Program-made: the position numbers and the translations under genes
Notes under the pieces: generated by a model
Told to the model about the DNA's origin: nothing
What the model saw: only the letters and a program-made list of their open reading frames with translations
The model's database searches: none
Origin: Icerya purchasi
Lineage: Eukaryota; Arthropoda; Insecta; Hemiptera; Monophlebidae
Reading direction: 5' to 3'
DNA length: 64,000 bases
Assembly: GCA_039619475.1 (NCBI GenBank)
Contig: CM077115.1
Span: 484,170,400-484,234,399, forward strand
Shown here: positions 21,961 through 34,579 of the stretch, in pieces
Numbering within the stretch: position 1 is the stretch's first letter
Layout of the letters: every line of letters starts with the position of its first letter

Positions 21961-22511
21961 TTTGGTGAAATTCTTATAATCGGAACTTCTTGGGCTTAAA
22001 ATTTAGCTAAAAATCAGCGGAGTGCGACCCCAAATTTGTGGGTATGGGGGAGGTGCGGAACCATTGTTTATATCGAGATTTAAAAAAAAAAATCATTTTT
22101 TTTAAAATTTTTTGCGATTATCTCGGTAAATGAGCTCCGAATCGACATGAGGTATACTTGTCGATTTTGTTCCTGAGTAAATTTTACACAATAATATGCT
22201 ATTATGAAAATTCGCAAAAATTATTTAACATTGCAAAATTAGTGATGAAAATAAAAACAGACAAAAAGTTCAAATTGTTGTCATTCTGTTAATTTTCCTC
22301 AAAACTTAATGAAACTTTCGGAAAATGTAGCTCTGAGGGTGCTTAAAATAGGTACCTAAGCCGAACTCTCAATAGCAATATGGCGGCCTATTGCAAAATG
22401 GTAAAGTTGAAAACGCGATCGCGTATAATTTCGGCCCAGAGATAGCTAACGACATGAGACAAAAAGTAATTGAAAGGTAATTGCAATACCTACGTCCTCT
22501 TCAAATTTCAG
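21961..22511. other. non-coding repeat-like DNA
   Basis: No gene was seen. A GTATGGGGGAGGTG motif near 22042 has an inverse counterpart near 30650. Confidence 0.35.
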
Positions 22512-22787
22512 ATTTTTAAATTAACAATTGGCTAATTTGCACGATTTTTCCATTAAGTTGAAATTTTTTGAAATCAACGCTCTAACGTCACGCACGGCTC
22601 GAGCGCAGCGTCGCCCGGCTCCTTGAAGTCTTTAGTTGTAAAATAGATTGTGCGGCTTAGAATGCACCTATGAAAACGATTTTTTGTTTTTTCATTTTAA
22701 GTATCTTTTTCCGTTCTTTCTGAAATTTCAAAAAATTTCAACTTAATGGAAAAATCGTGCAAATTAGCCAATTGTTAATTTAAAAAT
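22512..22787. repeat. perfect 63-bp inverted repeat with 150-bp loop
   Basis: Bases 22512-22574 and 22725-22787 are exact reverse complements over 63 bp. The loop (22575-22724) contains a GC-richer CGCACGGCTCGAGCGCAGCG stretch unlike its surroundings. Perfect arms in otherwise decayed DNA imply a recent origin or conversion. RNA transcribed from either strand would form a long hairpin. Confidence 0.95.
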
Positions 22788-22879
22788 TATAGAAAAACAA
22801 ACCAGAGTATAGTAAGGGATATGGAAGAAATATATTTCAAATTAAAGTGATATAAAACCAAAATATAAAGAATATCATT

Positions 22880-23452
22880 TTCTAGGAGATTCGCAACAAG
22901 TTAGATTCGCGAAGCAACTATACTGGAAATACACCCCCGATACATGTATTGATAGTGCTTTAATAACCGGTTATTGCCGTGGAGGACAGAAAATCGCCGA
23001 ATTGACTAAATCTGTTCGGGGTGAACATTGTAAGCTCGATCGTGGGGTAATCATTATGATTGGAACGAACAATCTCCGCTTCAGAGATAGAGCCAGAAAA
23101 TGAAAAAAGAATTACACGAGTTATTGTTATGTTTGGAGAATAGATATCGAGAAGGTAATTTTATTAATTATACCCCGTCCATCGTCAACCAAGAAAAGAA
23201 TAGGAAAAATTGGGATACATGGCGAGAGAATACAATGAATTTATAAAAGCAAAAGCGGGTGAGAGCACAGAAATCATCGATTTTGGAAGCGAATTAATTA
23301 ACGGGACCCTTTCCGTCGAGCAAGGGAGACCATTACGAAGGATCTATTGAAAGAGATGGAAAAGTAGATAGATTACACCTGAACAACAAAGGTTTCTCGC
23401 TGCTGGATCGGATATTGGAAAAACTATTTTTAAGACCGACGACACACGAGTA
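22880..23452 (+). pseudogene. SGNH/GDSL-hydrolase-like reading frame, frameshifted
   Basis: The plus strand encodes SGNH blocks across at least two frame breaks. FLGDSQQVRFAKQLY (GDS nucleophile block, 22885-22893) is followed by ITGYCRGGQKIAEL and VIIMIGTNNLRFRD (GxND-type block). A TGA follows at about 23100. A shifted frame then gives the IDFGSELING region, and finally DGKVDRLHLNNKGFSLLDRI (DxxH catalytic block). The total span is about 190 codons, within the usual size for this fold. It lies just upstream of a decayed Jockey-type ORF2, so it may be an ORF1 esterase module, as in CR1/L2-type LINEs. It could also be an unrelated pseudogene. Function cannot be assigned. Confidence 0.6.
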
Positions 23453-23699
23453 AATTGGTCCGATTTCCTCGATGATGGCCAAAAGTATGAAGTGCCGAGG
23501 GTTAATGGCGTTATTACTTTAGGCTGCAATAATAATTGAAAAAATTTAAGTGTTCGGTGGTGTACCATCTAGTATATTGTAAATAATGAAAAATATATAT
23601 TGTAATTTGTAAATAATACGAAATTAATAATTTAGCTTTAGTTGTAACGATAAATAGATAATTATATACTTTTTCTACTGAAATTGTATCTGCCTGGAA

Positions 23700-25985
23700 C
23701 AACTTCAATTCTAATATGGCCGGAATAATACTATTAAGTTTAGCAACAATAAATAATCTACAAATAAGTTTCCCTTATGCACCAACATTTTTTCATAGAA
23801 ATACAGCAAATAAACCAAAAGTGTCCTTGATATAGTTACTGCAAAAAAATGTTAATAATTATAGTACCCCGAAATCGATAGGGAGCTTGTCCTCTGATCA
23901 CAATCCAATCACTTTTACAATAAATGATCAAGTGCACTTTAATCAACCCATGCCAGAATTTAACTATAATAAAGCAAAATGGAAGGACTACAAAAAGCAG
24001 GTACAAACGCAAATAAAAATACACCTATAATACCAAACACTACAAATGAAATAAATATATTAAATATTTCAATTACATAATACTGTTCGCCGCAAAAAAT
24101 CACATACCGTTAAAATCTCCGAATAAAGTAACAAGAGAGATATCGAGCAATACAGCAACCTTAATTAAAATCAAAAACTTTATTAGAAAGAAAAGTCAAA
24201 AAAGAAATAACATCTCAGTCATATATAAAACAATATACAATCATTTATGTAAACTAGTTCGAAATAAATTAATCATAGAAAGAAATAACCAGTGGAATAA
24301 ATTTTTAAAAAGACTAACGCCGGAGGATAACTCTTTGTGGAAACTGAATAAATATTTTCGTAGAAATCATCCGGAACTGCCGCCGATCAAAATACCAAAT
24401 ATAAACAATGAATTATGATCCCAAAAGTAAGGCAAAAATCTGAATAGAACACTTTAGCAAATACAAAAACAAAATATCAAAGATTATCTCTACTGATAAT
24501 CATTTAATGAACATCAGAAGAACTATCAAATAAGTACTTCGTGACAAAAGCAAATAACGCAACAAATAATTACATAACTAGCCCCAGGGAAGTAAATACA
24601 ATTATAAAAAGCCTAAAAAGTAAAAATTCTGTAGGACACGATAAAATTAGCATTAAAATGATAAAGAACTTACCAACAGAAGCAAAAATGGCTCTTGTGT
24701 GCTTATTCAACTCATGTTTTAGATTATGCTATTTTCCGTTACAATGGAAAGTCTCGCAGACAGTACCTATACCTAAGCCCGGTAAGGATGCTTCCCTGGC
24801 CGAAAACATACGTCCCATCAGCTTACTAAGTAACACAAGTAAATTATTTGAAAAGATTATACTTACAAGATTAAGAAAGCACAGTGATGAAAATAATATA
24901 ATATGCGATAATCAATTTGGTTTCCGACCTAAACTTAGTACAACCATACAATTAACTCTAAAATCTGTGATAAAATTACCGACAATTTCAATTTGAACAA
25001 ACATACAGGAGTATTACTAATAGATATCGAAAAAGCTCATGGATAGAAGGTACAATTTTTAAACTAATTCAACTTAAGTATCCTTATTCTTTAATATGTA
25101 TAGTGAAATCATATCTTTTAAACAGAAAATTTTATGTTAAACTGAATAATTATGAGTCACCCTCAGAGTACATAACTGCTGGTGTACCGCAAGGGGGGAG
25201 CATTTTAGGACCGTATTTATTTATAATATTTTTAAACAACATTCCTAAAATCGAAGAGTCTGAAATATACCTATATGCAGACGATACTGCAATAGTAGCA
25301 TCATCCTGTAGAACAGACACAATAACAAATAGACACTGGAAAGAGCAGCTGACACGTTAATAAAATATTTTAAAAAGTGGCAGGTTAAAATAAACAACAA
25401 TAAAACGGAAGCCATTTTATTTACTAGAAGACGACCATGTATAAGAAAGGAAGTAAACATCCAAGACAGACAGGTTGAATAATGAAAGGATGAAATCTAG
25501 TGCACCTAAGTTTAACACTTGATAAAAGATTAACCTTCACGAAACTAATCAAAAATAAAGAGTTATAAAAGCTCAGAAAGAAATTTGTTCCCTATAGAGT
25601 CATACTTTAATAGAAAATCCCATTTAACACCTGAAAACAAACTTATATTATCTATAAACAAATCATCCTTCCCAAAATACTATATGCAGTAATAATTTCG
25701 TCGTCTACCGGTTAAATTATTTTTTTCAGGTACTTCAAAGAATTCAAAATCATTGTCTACGAATAGTACTAAATAAACCACGATACGCTAACATCAACAC
25801 TATATGCGTGAATATGTAAAAATACCGTACATTCAGGAGAAATAGTAATTACAGAGAACACGCGGGAATTTTTTGAAACGTGCAGTGCATCTGACTTAAT
25901 ATTAATAAATAATATAGGTTGTTCTTATGATTATCAAACCCTAAAGCTCAGATACAAAAAATATAAACATAGAAAAGGATAAAGC
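23700..25985 (+). pseudogene. decayed Jockey-type ORF2 (endonuclease C-terminus, RT)
   Basis: Readable segments in order are: the endonuclease end with SIGSLSSDHNPITF (about 23875-23915); a linker with LFNRNNQWNKFLKRLTPEDN-like sequence; and an RT frame at 24541-24996 with LKSKNSVGHDKISIKMIKNL, RPISLLSNTSKLFEKIIL and DNQFGFRP. A frame change leads to LLIDIEKAH near 25020. A frame at 25103-25360 has AGVPQGGSILGPYLF and the catalytic YADD box (YADDTAIVASS). The C-terminus is multiply broken and fades near 25985. The endonuclease N-terminus is missing. It is related to, but clearly divergent from, the element at 5945, and it carries many more disablements, so it is older. Confidence 0.8.
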
Positions 25986-26177
25986 ACATACTATTAACTT
26001 AAAGGAATAATTCTACGAAACTCTTGTGTGTCTGGCGATTGCATAATGTCTAAATTATTTGTATTTCATATTAATGTTAAGCAAGTTGCGAATTTCGACT
26101 TCTCGATGCGTACGAAATATTCGTTATCGAATAAATTAGTATAGATCTTCCTTTATTTTCTGGAAGGATTTACACAT

Positions 26178-26224
26178 GTATGCGGGTTTTTTTTTGTTTT
26201 TTCCCGCATACTAAATTTAGTATG
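26178..26224. repeat. 9-bp stem-loop fused to an 18-bp perfect palindrome
   Basis: GTATGCGGG (26178-26186) pairs with CCCGCATAC (26203-26211) around a T-rich loop. The overlapping CATACTAAATTTAGTATG (26207-26224) is its own reverse complement. Confidence 0.85.
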
Positions 26225-27013
26225 TACGACTAATAATAAGAAAATTTATAAGTCTCATGCTCCTATCATCCGGTAAGAAACACCTTCGCTTTCGGTACGG
26301 GTAAAACAAAATTTAAATGTTTTATATTATTATATAGAAGTGTATAAATATACGTTTGTTGTTGTTGTTGTTGTTGTTGGTATATAATGACTGAGTAACC
26401 TGTAGTAAAAAATCGTAAATAATAGTAATTTATATTCCTGCGAAAATATCGTTTTTTAGAGCTTTAGTAATAGTAGTCGTCGGCAAGGAGGTAGAGAATT
26501 TCGTACAATCGTATATAAATAGTGATGTGCATAGTAATTAAAAATTTAAAAAATAATCTGGGTTTAGGGGAATAAGAATAAATTTTTTGTAAATTAAATA
26601 GTTATGTCGTGTTTTAGATGTGCAGAAGTTAGAATTAAGTTTATTTAACTAAATGTCTTCTCTTGTTTAATTAATGTATAATTAACTAATTCGGAATTCT
26701 GTAAAACTTATATATGTACATGTATATAGTGGTCGCTAAAAACCTAGTTGTTATAAAGTGACCATAAATAAATTAGACTTATCGTATGAAGGGCTGTATA
26801 TATTAAAAGGAAAATTACAAAAAACACGTATGAATTGTGATAGGATGCGGAAGGTATCGGTAAATACATAATCATGATAAACCGCGGTCGGTCGTTCAGG
26901 AAAAATTGATGTAGGAAATTGGGTAATATAAATTTTAAAAACCCGTAAAATTTTCTATTCACTAATTAATTAATAATATTAAAATATCATAAATAAATAA
27001 TTTGATCATTTTA

Positions 27014-27066
27014 AATCCACGAGTTCAAAAGGACTTCGTAGTTAGCATCCCTGAGGACTTCGTAAA
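27014..27066 (+). repeat. conserved 50-bp module, diverged copy
   Basis: AAATCCACGAGTTC, then GACTTCGTAGTTAGCATC and CCTGAGG, aligns with the better preserved copy at 62524-62575. In both copies the module is preceded by an ATAAATAAA-type stretch. Confidence 0.55.
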
Positions 27067-29639
27067 ATGAATATTATATCGTTTCAATTAAATAAAAAAC
27101 TAGGTAAATATAATAAATTTTAATAAAACTTTTTTTATATTAATTGCGTTTTTGTATTTATATGCTTCATTGGAATTTTACACGTAGTAAATTTTTACCT
27201 TCCTTAGATAAGACCGTTCTCAGTTTCATTTCATTTCTGAAGTAACCGTATTTTGGTTTTTATTTATTTTTATTAGTTTACTGCGATGTAAAATATTACT
27301 TTTTTTTCTTAAATAAATTACACGTACCATATTTCTCAACTATGTTTATTCCTCAATAACTGAACACACACTTTTGTTCGTAATGAAATTTTTTTTAAAG
27401 CCGGTGCGCAATTCAAGTGTTCCTCCCGTTTATAAGAATTACAGATGTGCCCATTTGGTTCTTGCTCTTGTTAAATTTGGTACTAATATACTATAATTTT
27501 AAATCAAAGTTGGGTAAAACGCCTTTGAAGTTTCACTTCTGCCCTGTGCCCCCCCCCCAGGAGGCACATTCAAATGTTTTTTTTTTTTTTTTTTTTATTG
27601 AATTTTATGTACAGCAATTTTTTAGATTACTTTTAAGTGCAGCGGAGTTATGGGTTTTTTGGTTAGGTATTTTTTAGCAAATTTTACGTAAACAGTTTAA
27701 AATAGTTTAAAACTTAAATTTGTTTACAACTTAAAATTATTTGCAAAGACGTTTCAAAAGACTTCGAGCTGTAAACATCGCTCAGAATTGAACGAACTAA
27801 AATTAGGCAAAAAACGGATCGTTGCAATTAGTATAGTCGTCACTTTTAAAACAAATAATTATCACGAAATAACGAGAGGAAAAAGCGAAAAAGAAAAAAT
27901 TACGCAAATTCTCGGAAGATTGTATAACGGACAAACTTTAGTAGGCAATAAAAATTCCTTTTTTTTAGAGGGTTAAAGGGAGAGGAGAAAAAAATTAAAA
28001 AGTAAAAACTTAAGGGGCTTAAAAAAAATGATGTCTTATTGCTTACTTATAATATGTGATTATACGAATATTCTTTGCTGGTCGCACGTAAATATAAGGA
28101 CATTAAAAAGGTATGTGCAACGGATAAAAAATGAAAAAAACCTAATTCTTGCCGAACAATGTACAGCGAACGTCGATTATATCGGTATTGGAGCGAGTAC
28201 ATAATTCCGCCGTTATAACAGCCGGGGTTTTCGTCCTTACATGCCCCATTTCAAATTATGTAGTTTTTTTTTTATTCGCAAGATTTTAACATTATAACAA
28301 CTCCGTTTAAAACTTAGGCAAAATATTTTACGGAATAACTTTTCACTGATTAAACAAGTAATCGTTTATTTATTACACATATTATGTTTTCATGTGTATC
28401 CGAAAACACAAACACCAAACTTCTTTAAAAGAAACTGGGCTATATCGAGGTTAGAAAATAGAGAGGCGTTTTTAGGAGTTTTGCAGCATAGATTAGAGTC
28501 GATATAACAAAATGCGAAAAAGATTTTCACTTACGTACATACATATATAACGTTGAAATAAAGTTTACATTGGTAAAGGTCGTTTTTTCATTTTTTTTTT
28601 AATATAATGCGGGAATAGAGTCTCATCTTTGTTAGCTTGTTAATGCGAAAGGACATTTGCAATCCGGAGTCCCTCCCGATCTAGAAGTTATCGGTGCAAT
28701 TTCAGGAAATTGAAGTTCAACTGAAAGTAATTTGGCGCTTTTTCGCTACAAGTTTATTTATATCCATGACAGCGTAGCCATATTGATCTCGTTATTTCAC
28801 CGACTAGTGTTTAATGTCGGCACCGTAATACTAACCTTTAATAAGGCGAAATTTAAATAAATACGTCATCAGAATGGAGTTAAAAAGACAAATATCGTGT
28901 AATTGTTGTCGAGTGCTGCAAAATCTCCCAAACAACAAATTCCAGCGAAAACGCAAATTCGCATTCCTCTTTTTAACAACGACTCGTGAAACTCGACGGA
29001 TTACTGCGCTACGTCGTAACAGGAAATCAAAACCAGTTCTACCTGATAAATTGAAACAATTCGAAAGTTGAAATTTGATGTAACGACACTGTCGGCTTCT
29101 CCAGATCGTGAGAATTAACATCGAGTCTCGAATGCCTCAGTTTCGCTTACTCTTCATACAGTAGCGCTAACTGCACTAGTGATACGATACTATATTAATA
29201 ACATGCTGTTCTATTTTTTTGTTCCATTTCACTGTTCTTTCGTGAAATATGAAATGTGATTATTAATTTCCGTTCGAACGAGGTATAGTCTCAGATAAGT
29301 AAATTTTTGGCGCGGCCCGCCAAATATTTAAAAACGCGTTTCATCAGTAGTTTTTTTTTTTGTCCCACAATGCTTTGTACCGGCCCTCCCTTCAAAACGT
29401 TTAATATTTTTTTGCGAATTAAAAATTGTCACACGAAAACAACTGGATTCCTTCTGAATACTTTAAAGGAACTAAATTCAACAATGTCACTAGACAATTT
29501 AAAAACTAACGGTTTTTTTCGGACTATCAGTAAATTATGTCTAACGTGTTTGCTGTTTACCGCGAAGAGGATAAAAAACGTTGATTTTAAGTAATTTTTT
29601 TATTTTGATAACCAAATAGTGGAATTGCTCCTGGACACG

Positions 29640-30475
29640 GCTTTTATTTTCACATCTCAATATATCTACATATATTATGTATGTATATAAATCGGCAGAG
29701 ACAGAGAACAGTTTAGTACCTTTTTCTTATCTGTTTATTATCCGGTTTTCTTTCTTTTTTTTTTTTTGTTTAGTAGCTATTGACGATCTTTAGTGTTATC
29801 AGTAAAAAAATTTTGGAAATAGTTATATGTATATATTTTTCTTATTTAAATAAAAAATTAATACAAAAAATGAAAAAAGAAATCGCTATGGCCAGTGTAA
29901 ATTTGTTCTTCTTAAAATGTTTTAATTTTTCTTAATAATCATCATTATTGGCTTTTTTACAGTGTACTAAATCTTAAGACGTGTCATTTAATATCAATAA
30001 GTGAAGGTTTTTAAATTGTGATTTACTGTTATTTTATTTATTGTATTTTTTATTCAATTGTAATGGTACTTAATTGTTTTGTATTGTAAGTACATATAAA
30101 AGTGTATGTTCTCAGATATACAATTAACGTATGTATGAGAGTAGAAAAAAAAAATTTGGAAATATGCAAATTCTCGTATAAGTTTTCTTCAAATTTTTAA
30201 TAATAATTTTGGTCGAATTTCGACCAATGGGCGAACACCAGCATGGGCGTCGCCAGCGGGGGGCAGGGGGGCAGCTGCCCCCTGGAGCCTTGAAACTTTT
30301 TAATCAATTAGCCATGATGAATATTCATAGGCGCGTAACCATGAACAATTTGCCAGAAACCCACGAAAATTATACTTTAATTAAGATTTTATTCCCCCCT
30401 GGAGGTCGGCAAATCTTCTCCCCCCCCCGGCTCATCGGCTGGCGACGCCCGTGAACACCAGTAATAATTAATAGA
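29640..30475 (+). repeat. dispersed 0.6-kb repeat C, copy 1, with nested MITE
   Basis: Shares TTAGTAACTGTTGATGATCT-like and AATAATCATCATTATTGGC sequence, through to GGTCGAATTT(C/G)GAC, with 37320-37800. Part of it (30010-30175) recurs in inverse at 63830-64000. It begins after a TATATAAAT-like box. The element type is unknown. It is interrupted by the MITE at 30242-30453. Confidence 0.75.
30242..30453 (+). mobile_element. hAT-type MITE, family A, copy 3 (212 bp, internally deleted)
   Basis: The ends CATGGGCGTCGCCAGC and (right-end complement) CACGGGCGTCGCCAGC are nearly identical inverted repeats. They are flanked by a perfect 8-bp duplication AACACCAG at 30234-30241 and 30454-30461. About 90 bp present in the 303-bp copies is missing between TTTAATTAAGATTTTATTC and the C-rich right subterminus. 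An apparent 81-codon open frame across it is an artefact of the repeat. Confidence 0.93.
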
Positions 30476-32972
30476 ACTGAACAATAAATACGATAAATTA
30501 ACAGCATTCTATTTTGTTCATCTACTAAGTTTTGTTACATTTGTAAAATTTTATTTCTTAAATAAAAAATATAGAAATATTCAGTATTAGTGTATAACCA
30601 AAAACCAAAAATTTTTAATCGTCATCAGGGTGTGGGGAGTTCCGGACCTTTCACACCTCCCCCATACCGACTACATACAATATGTCGTCCAACGGCACCA
30701 TCATTTTAAAAAAAAGCCCGATTTAATTCCCATCTATCTGATCGATTTGATGTTTTTCTTTTCTAGAAAAATTACATGTGTAAGGTAACACATTTTAAAT
30801 GATCTCATTCGCTGATCTCTTATTTTATTGTTGGTATAGGTATTACGCTTTCATTTTATTTGTAATAATTGTTACAATATTTTTCCGTTTTTAATTTTTA
30901 GTTTTTTTTGTTCTATTTATTTTTTATCGCACGGATTTATGTAGGCTGTCTGCTGAGCGGCTGAGACAGCGAGGAGAGATTATCTTTTTCTGTTTGTTTT
31001 CCCTGGAAAGTGTTGGCCAAGTCAATGTTTTTTACCTATTCGTCTGCTGTTGATTCTAGATATCTGGAAATATTCGGTTTTTTTTTGTCAGACTGTGGCA
31101 CTCGTTCCTGTACTGCGGTTATTGTTCTAATATTAAATTGTTCGTTTCGTCAATGTCCGCTCAACATCGAGTACTGAATAAAACTTTTCGTATATTTGTA
31201 ATTCACTTCAATTTCCTAATTGTCTAATTGTAAAAACAGCACTTCTCCTGGTAATGACTGTAAATCAAAAATTTAGCATCAGTTGGCAATATTATAAAGT
31301 TATATGTGTGTATGCGTCTACTCCCGCATTTGTGACTTTATTAATAATATAAAATTCTATTCAACCAATTTCTCGCTAGAACCCGTATTTCATGATTAAT
31401 TTTACGTTTCTTACTAGATGTAAAAGAGAAATATCTCGAATGGAAAAAAATAAAATATTCAGGACTGAAGAAACAGACGAATGAAAATTGCACATGTTCA
31501 AAAATGGTACAGTTAAAAGAAAATATTTGTTAAAATTCCAGGAAATAAATGTTGCTCGACTGGAAAAAAAAAAAGAAAAGATTTTTAAACGATGATCACT
31601 TGGTGTATCAGTAAACGGGTAAGAAGATCACACTGCCTTAAGCGGTTTAATTCTTTTAATGAAAATTTTGAGCATTCGTTTTATTAAAAAAGTTCACAGT
31701 GGTACGTTTAACACTCATTGGTGAAAAAGTTTCACAAATAATTACTGACACATGCAACATACGAAAGATACATAAAGATGTAATAAAATATATGCGTCTG
31801 TCAGGAAATCAAAAAACGGAGATGGAAAAGAAAAATTATATGGAGCAAAGAGAAAGAGACCGAGAGCGTAAATAAATAAAGGCAAGGAACAGAAAGTATA
31901 AAGAGCCCCCTGTAGGTCAGGTAAAAATTTGAAAAAGCAGAAATAATTGCATCTTAGCGTAGAGCAATCGAAAACTTACAAGAAAAATTTTAGTCGCACT
32001 TAGGAAGAGCCAATGATCGAATTTAACTACCAACGGTTGATTTTTTTACGTTGAAATGTATGAGAGCTTTGCCACAAGCACAGTTAGTTTAAAAGAATAA
32101 TAATATTTTCAAAAACACGATGCACAACATCGTATAAAATATTACAATATTAATAGTATAAATATTTAGTTAGCTTATTTGAGGTCATTTTTAAAATTCA
32201 TATTATATATTTTTGGGGACGGTTTTTTGGGTTTTCTGCCGTCTAATGTAATCCACTGTCTTATATTTATAGATTTTCTTAAAGTTTAACTGTAATTTAA
32301 GATCCAATATTGAAGTTCAGAAGTCAAACCGTTAGTGAGTTATTGATTTTCATTCGATATCTTTCTCGTTGGAATCTTAAAAATGAACGGTGTTGATCAG
32401 TGTCGTAAAAGGAAGTATGTTTAAAAAGTGACAAGTGATGACCTTATTTTATGTCATATCGGCCAACTTAAACAAGGCCTAATTATTAAAAAGAAAAAAA
32501 AAATTGTGTAAATAACTAAAAGGGTGGCGACAAGTAGTTTAAAATTGAGTTTAGATGTCTGAGATTGTGAAGCGATGTATGTTCAGCTGCAGACTGTAGA
32601 TTTTTTTTTTGAACTAGTTCTGGAAAACTCACTGCTAAAAGGAGTTAATTAAACCGGTTGAAATTTGTGACAAAAACGCACTATCATAAAACGAATAAAG
32701 AAGGATTTTAAAAAATTCCAACTTTTTTTCTCTGTTATCGAGATATTAAAAACGCTATTCGAGATTATTTCATTTCTCTTTTTTTTGGCACGAGAGATTT
32801 AGGATTACATTTATTCCTTTATATAAAATTCAAATAATGTTTGCTGATGTTAATAAACAATTTGTTTTCTTGCAGCCTGGTATTTTTTAAGTTTGGTTTC
32901 TGTGTTACACAGCCGAGTGTCTGTACAACTAACATAATAAAAGCTTCATCAATTGCGCTATGTTATAAGTAG
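30476..32972. other. AT-rich non-coding
   Basis: No gene, RNA or well-defined repeat was recognised. Confidence 0.4.
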
Positions 32973-33430
32973 GGTTCGGATTTATTTGTACTAAAAAATC
33001 TCGAAATATGCACTAAAAATTTCATAATAGTGTGTATAAAAGAAATAAAATCAACTTTTTTGTTTTCCGCATCAAATTTTTATTAACATGATGCTGCATT
33101 TCCTTCCATTATATTAATTAACAATAAAAAAAAAAAATATATATATATATATATATCTAAATTTAAAAGTTATTATATTTAACAATAAGAATTTTTTCTA
33201 AATTTTCAACACGAAAATTATGTCTTGTGTCTATTAACGTAGCTCTCGGTATGGCAAACAACTTCTCCACATCGCAAGACACAACTGGTAAATATTTAAA
33301 TGCGGCCACTTCATATGGAGCGTAAAGAATTTCGTTTTCATCTGACACTTCATCTAATTGAATCGAAACGTCAAACAATCTGCTAGATATTGAAGACAGT
33401 ATATCCAGTTCAAATTTGTCACAAGTTGTA
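32973..33430 (-). pseudogene. hAT transposase C-terminal dimerisation domain remnant
   Basis: Minus-strand reading from about 33430 to the TAA at 33163-33165 gives a helical segment, then YLPVVSCDVEKLFAIPRA and DTRHNFRVENLEKILIVKYN. The order CDVEK-F, then D-RHNF, then ENLEK matches the hAT C-terminal dimerisation domain, where transposase monomers pair. The upstream RNase H-like catalytic part is not present. The 3' flank (33156 down to 32973) contains repeated AAAATATGCACTAAAAAT and a GGGTTCGGATTT terminus that may be the element's end. Immediately beyond the stop is a (TA)n tract. Confidence 0.6.
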
Positions 33431-33873
33431 GGTATATGTGTGTGTATATCATGTATACATCCGGTACGTGGTTTGGAGGACAGTTATCCATCACAAGGTT
33501 GAAGATAATGTGATACTGTTAACTGGCATCAATCGTAAAGTAAAGTGAAAAAGATCGTTGACAATATTTGTTTTTTTTTGCCGACACTATTGTTTAGGTA
33601 ATTCATAATATAAATGTAAAAATTCTGAAAGGTTGGAAAGTAAATATTCCCCGTTCAAATTCATTTCATTTCATTTCACTTAATTTATGTATAAAGGAGA
33701 CAAAACGATTTTTCATGTTGGTCACTCAAATATAATTCTTAAATTCCCGATTTATTCGCAGTTTTCCCGGTCCAAGTCCTCGCGACTTTTTCATTACCAG
33801 AATTGTAGAAAAAAAAAGAATGGAATTTATTTTTTTGTTACTACATATTTGACCGCCGCGCTGCAGCATAAAA
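33431..33873. other. non-coding; short dispersed repeat
   Basis: About 90 bp at 33722-33810 (TATAATTCTTAAATTCCC...CCCGGTCCAA) resembles 60885-60950. Confidence 0.45.
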
Positions 33874-34579
33874 ATCAGACAAACGCACGAATGATTTCGT
33901 GTTGGCAACAACGCGTCATCATTGTTGAATTTTAAACTGAAGTCTTAATTCCGAGTCGGGTTCCACGGTTATTAACCGCTGTCAGGTATAAAATACTAAA
34001 CGCGCATTCTTTTTGCTATTTGATACGACTGTTAATGGTTTCTTTTTCTTTTCGAAAAACAACAAAAACGTTTATATGAAAATCAGAAGTGAAAAAATAC
34101 CGTTAAAAATGTTTAATGTAAATATATACGAAACGACGACTCTGATCATCGAATATTTGTGAGTTAATCCATTCGAAATCCAGTGCTGTATAAACCCCAC
34201 CCGCCTTAGCAGTTAATATCTAAAAGGTTCCAGAAAAAAAGAAAGAAAAACATTTTAGATAAGAAGTTATAAGCGGAAAAACGTTTTATTACAAATTGAA
34301 AAAAATTAAAAAACAAACGGAATGTTTTTTTTTATTTTTCTTAATTTTTTTGGGCTTACGAAAAGAAGCAGAAAGTGCATTTAAAAAGTTAACCGAAAGT
34401 AAAGTTAGTACAGATTTATTAAGCATAAATAACTTATTAATCTAATAGTATACTTTAAATTTTTTATAAGTAATAAACTTTAATTTTTAATTTTTGTTTT
34501 TATTAAAACTAGAAAAACGGTTGCTTAAGTTCACTTATAACAATTTTTATTACAAAATTGTAGATTACATTGTTCATTA

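Larger units (their letters stand above)
25986..29639. other. AT-rich non-coding with simple repeats
   Basis: Holds (GTT)n at about 26355-26380, a hairpin/palindrome at 26178-26224, a conserved module at 27014-27066, and T runs at 27579-27597. Open frames at 27417, 27788, 28831 and 28874 show no family motif and are not called. Confidence 0.4.

Noticed and set aside
28831..29121. Overlapping open frames on both strands rich in Arg
   Set aside because: No recognised domain, no splice context, and both strands being open suggests composition rather than coding.
30209..30454. 81-codon open frame with Gly/Pro/Arg-rich translation
   Set aside because: It spans the MITE at 30242-30453 and reads through its inverted repeats; same-family copies are not open in this frame.
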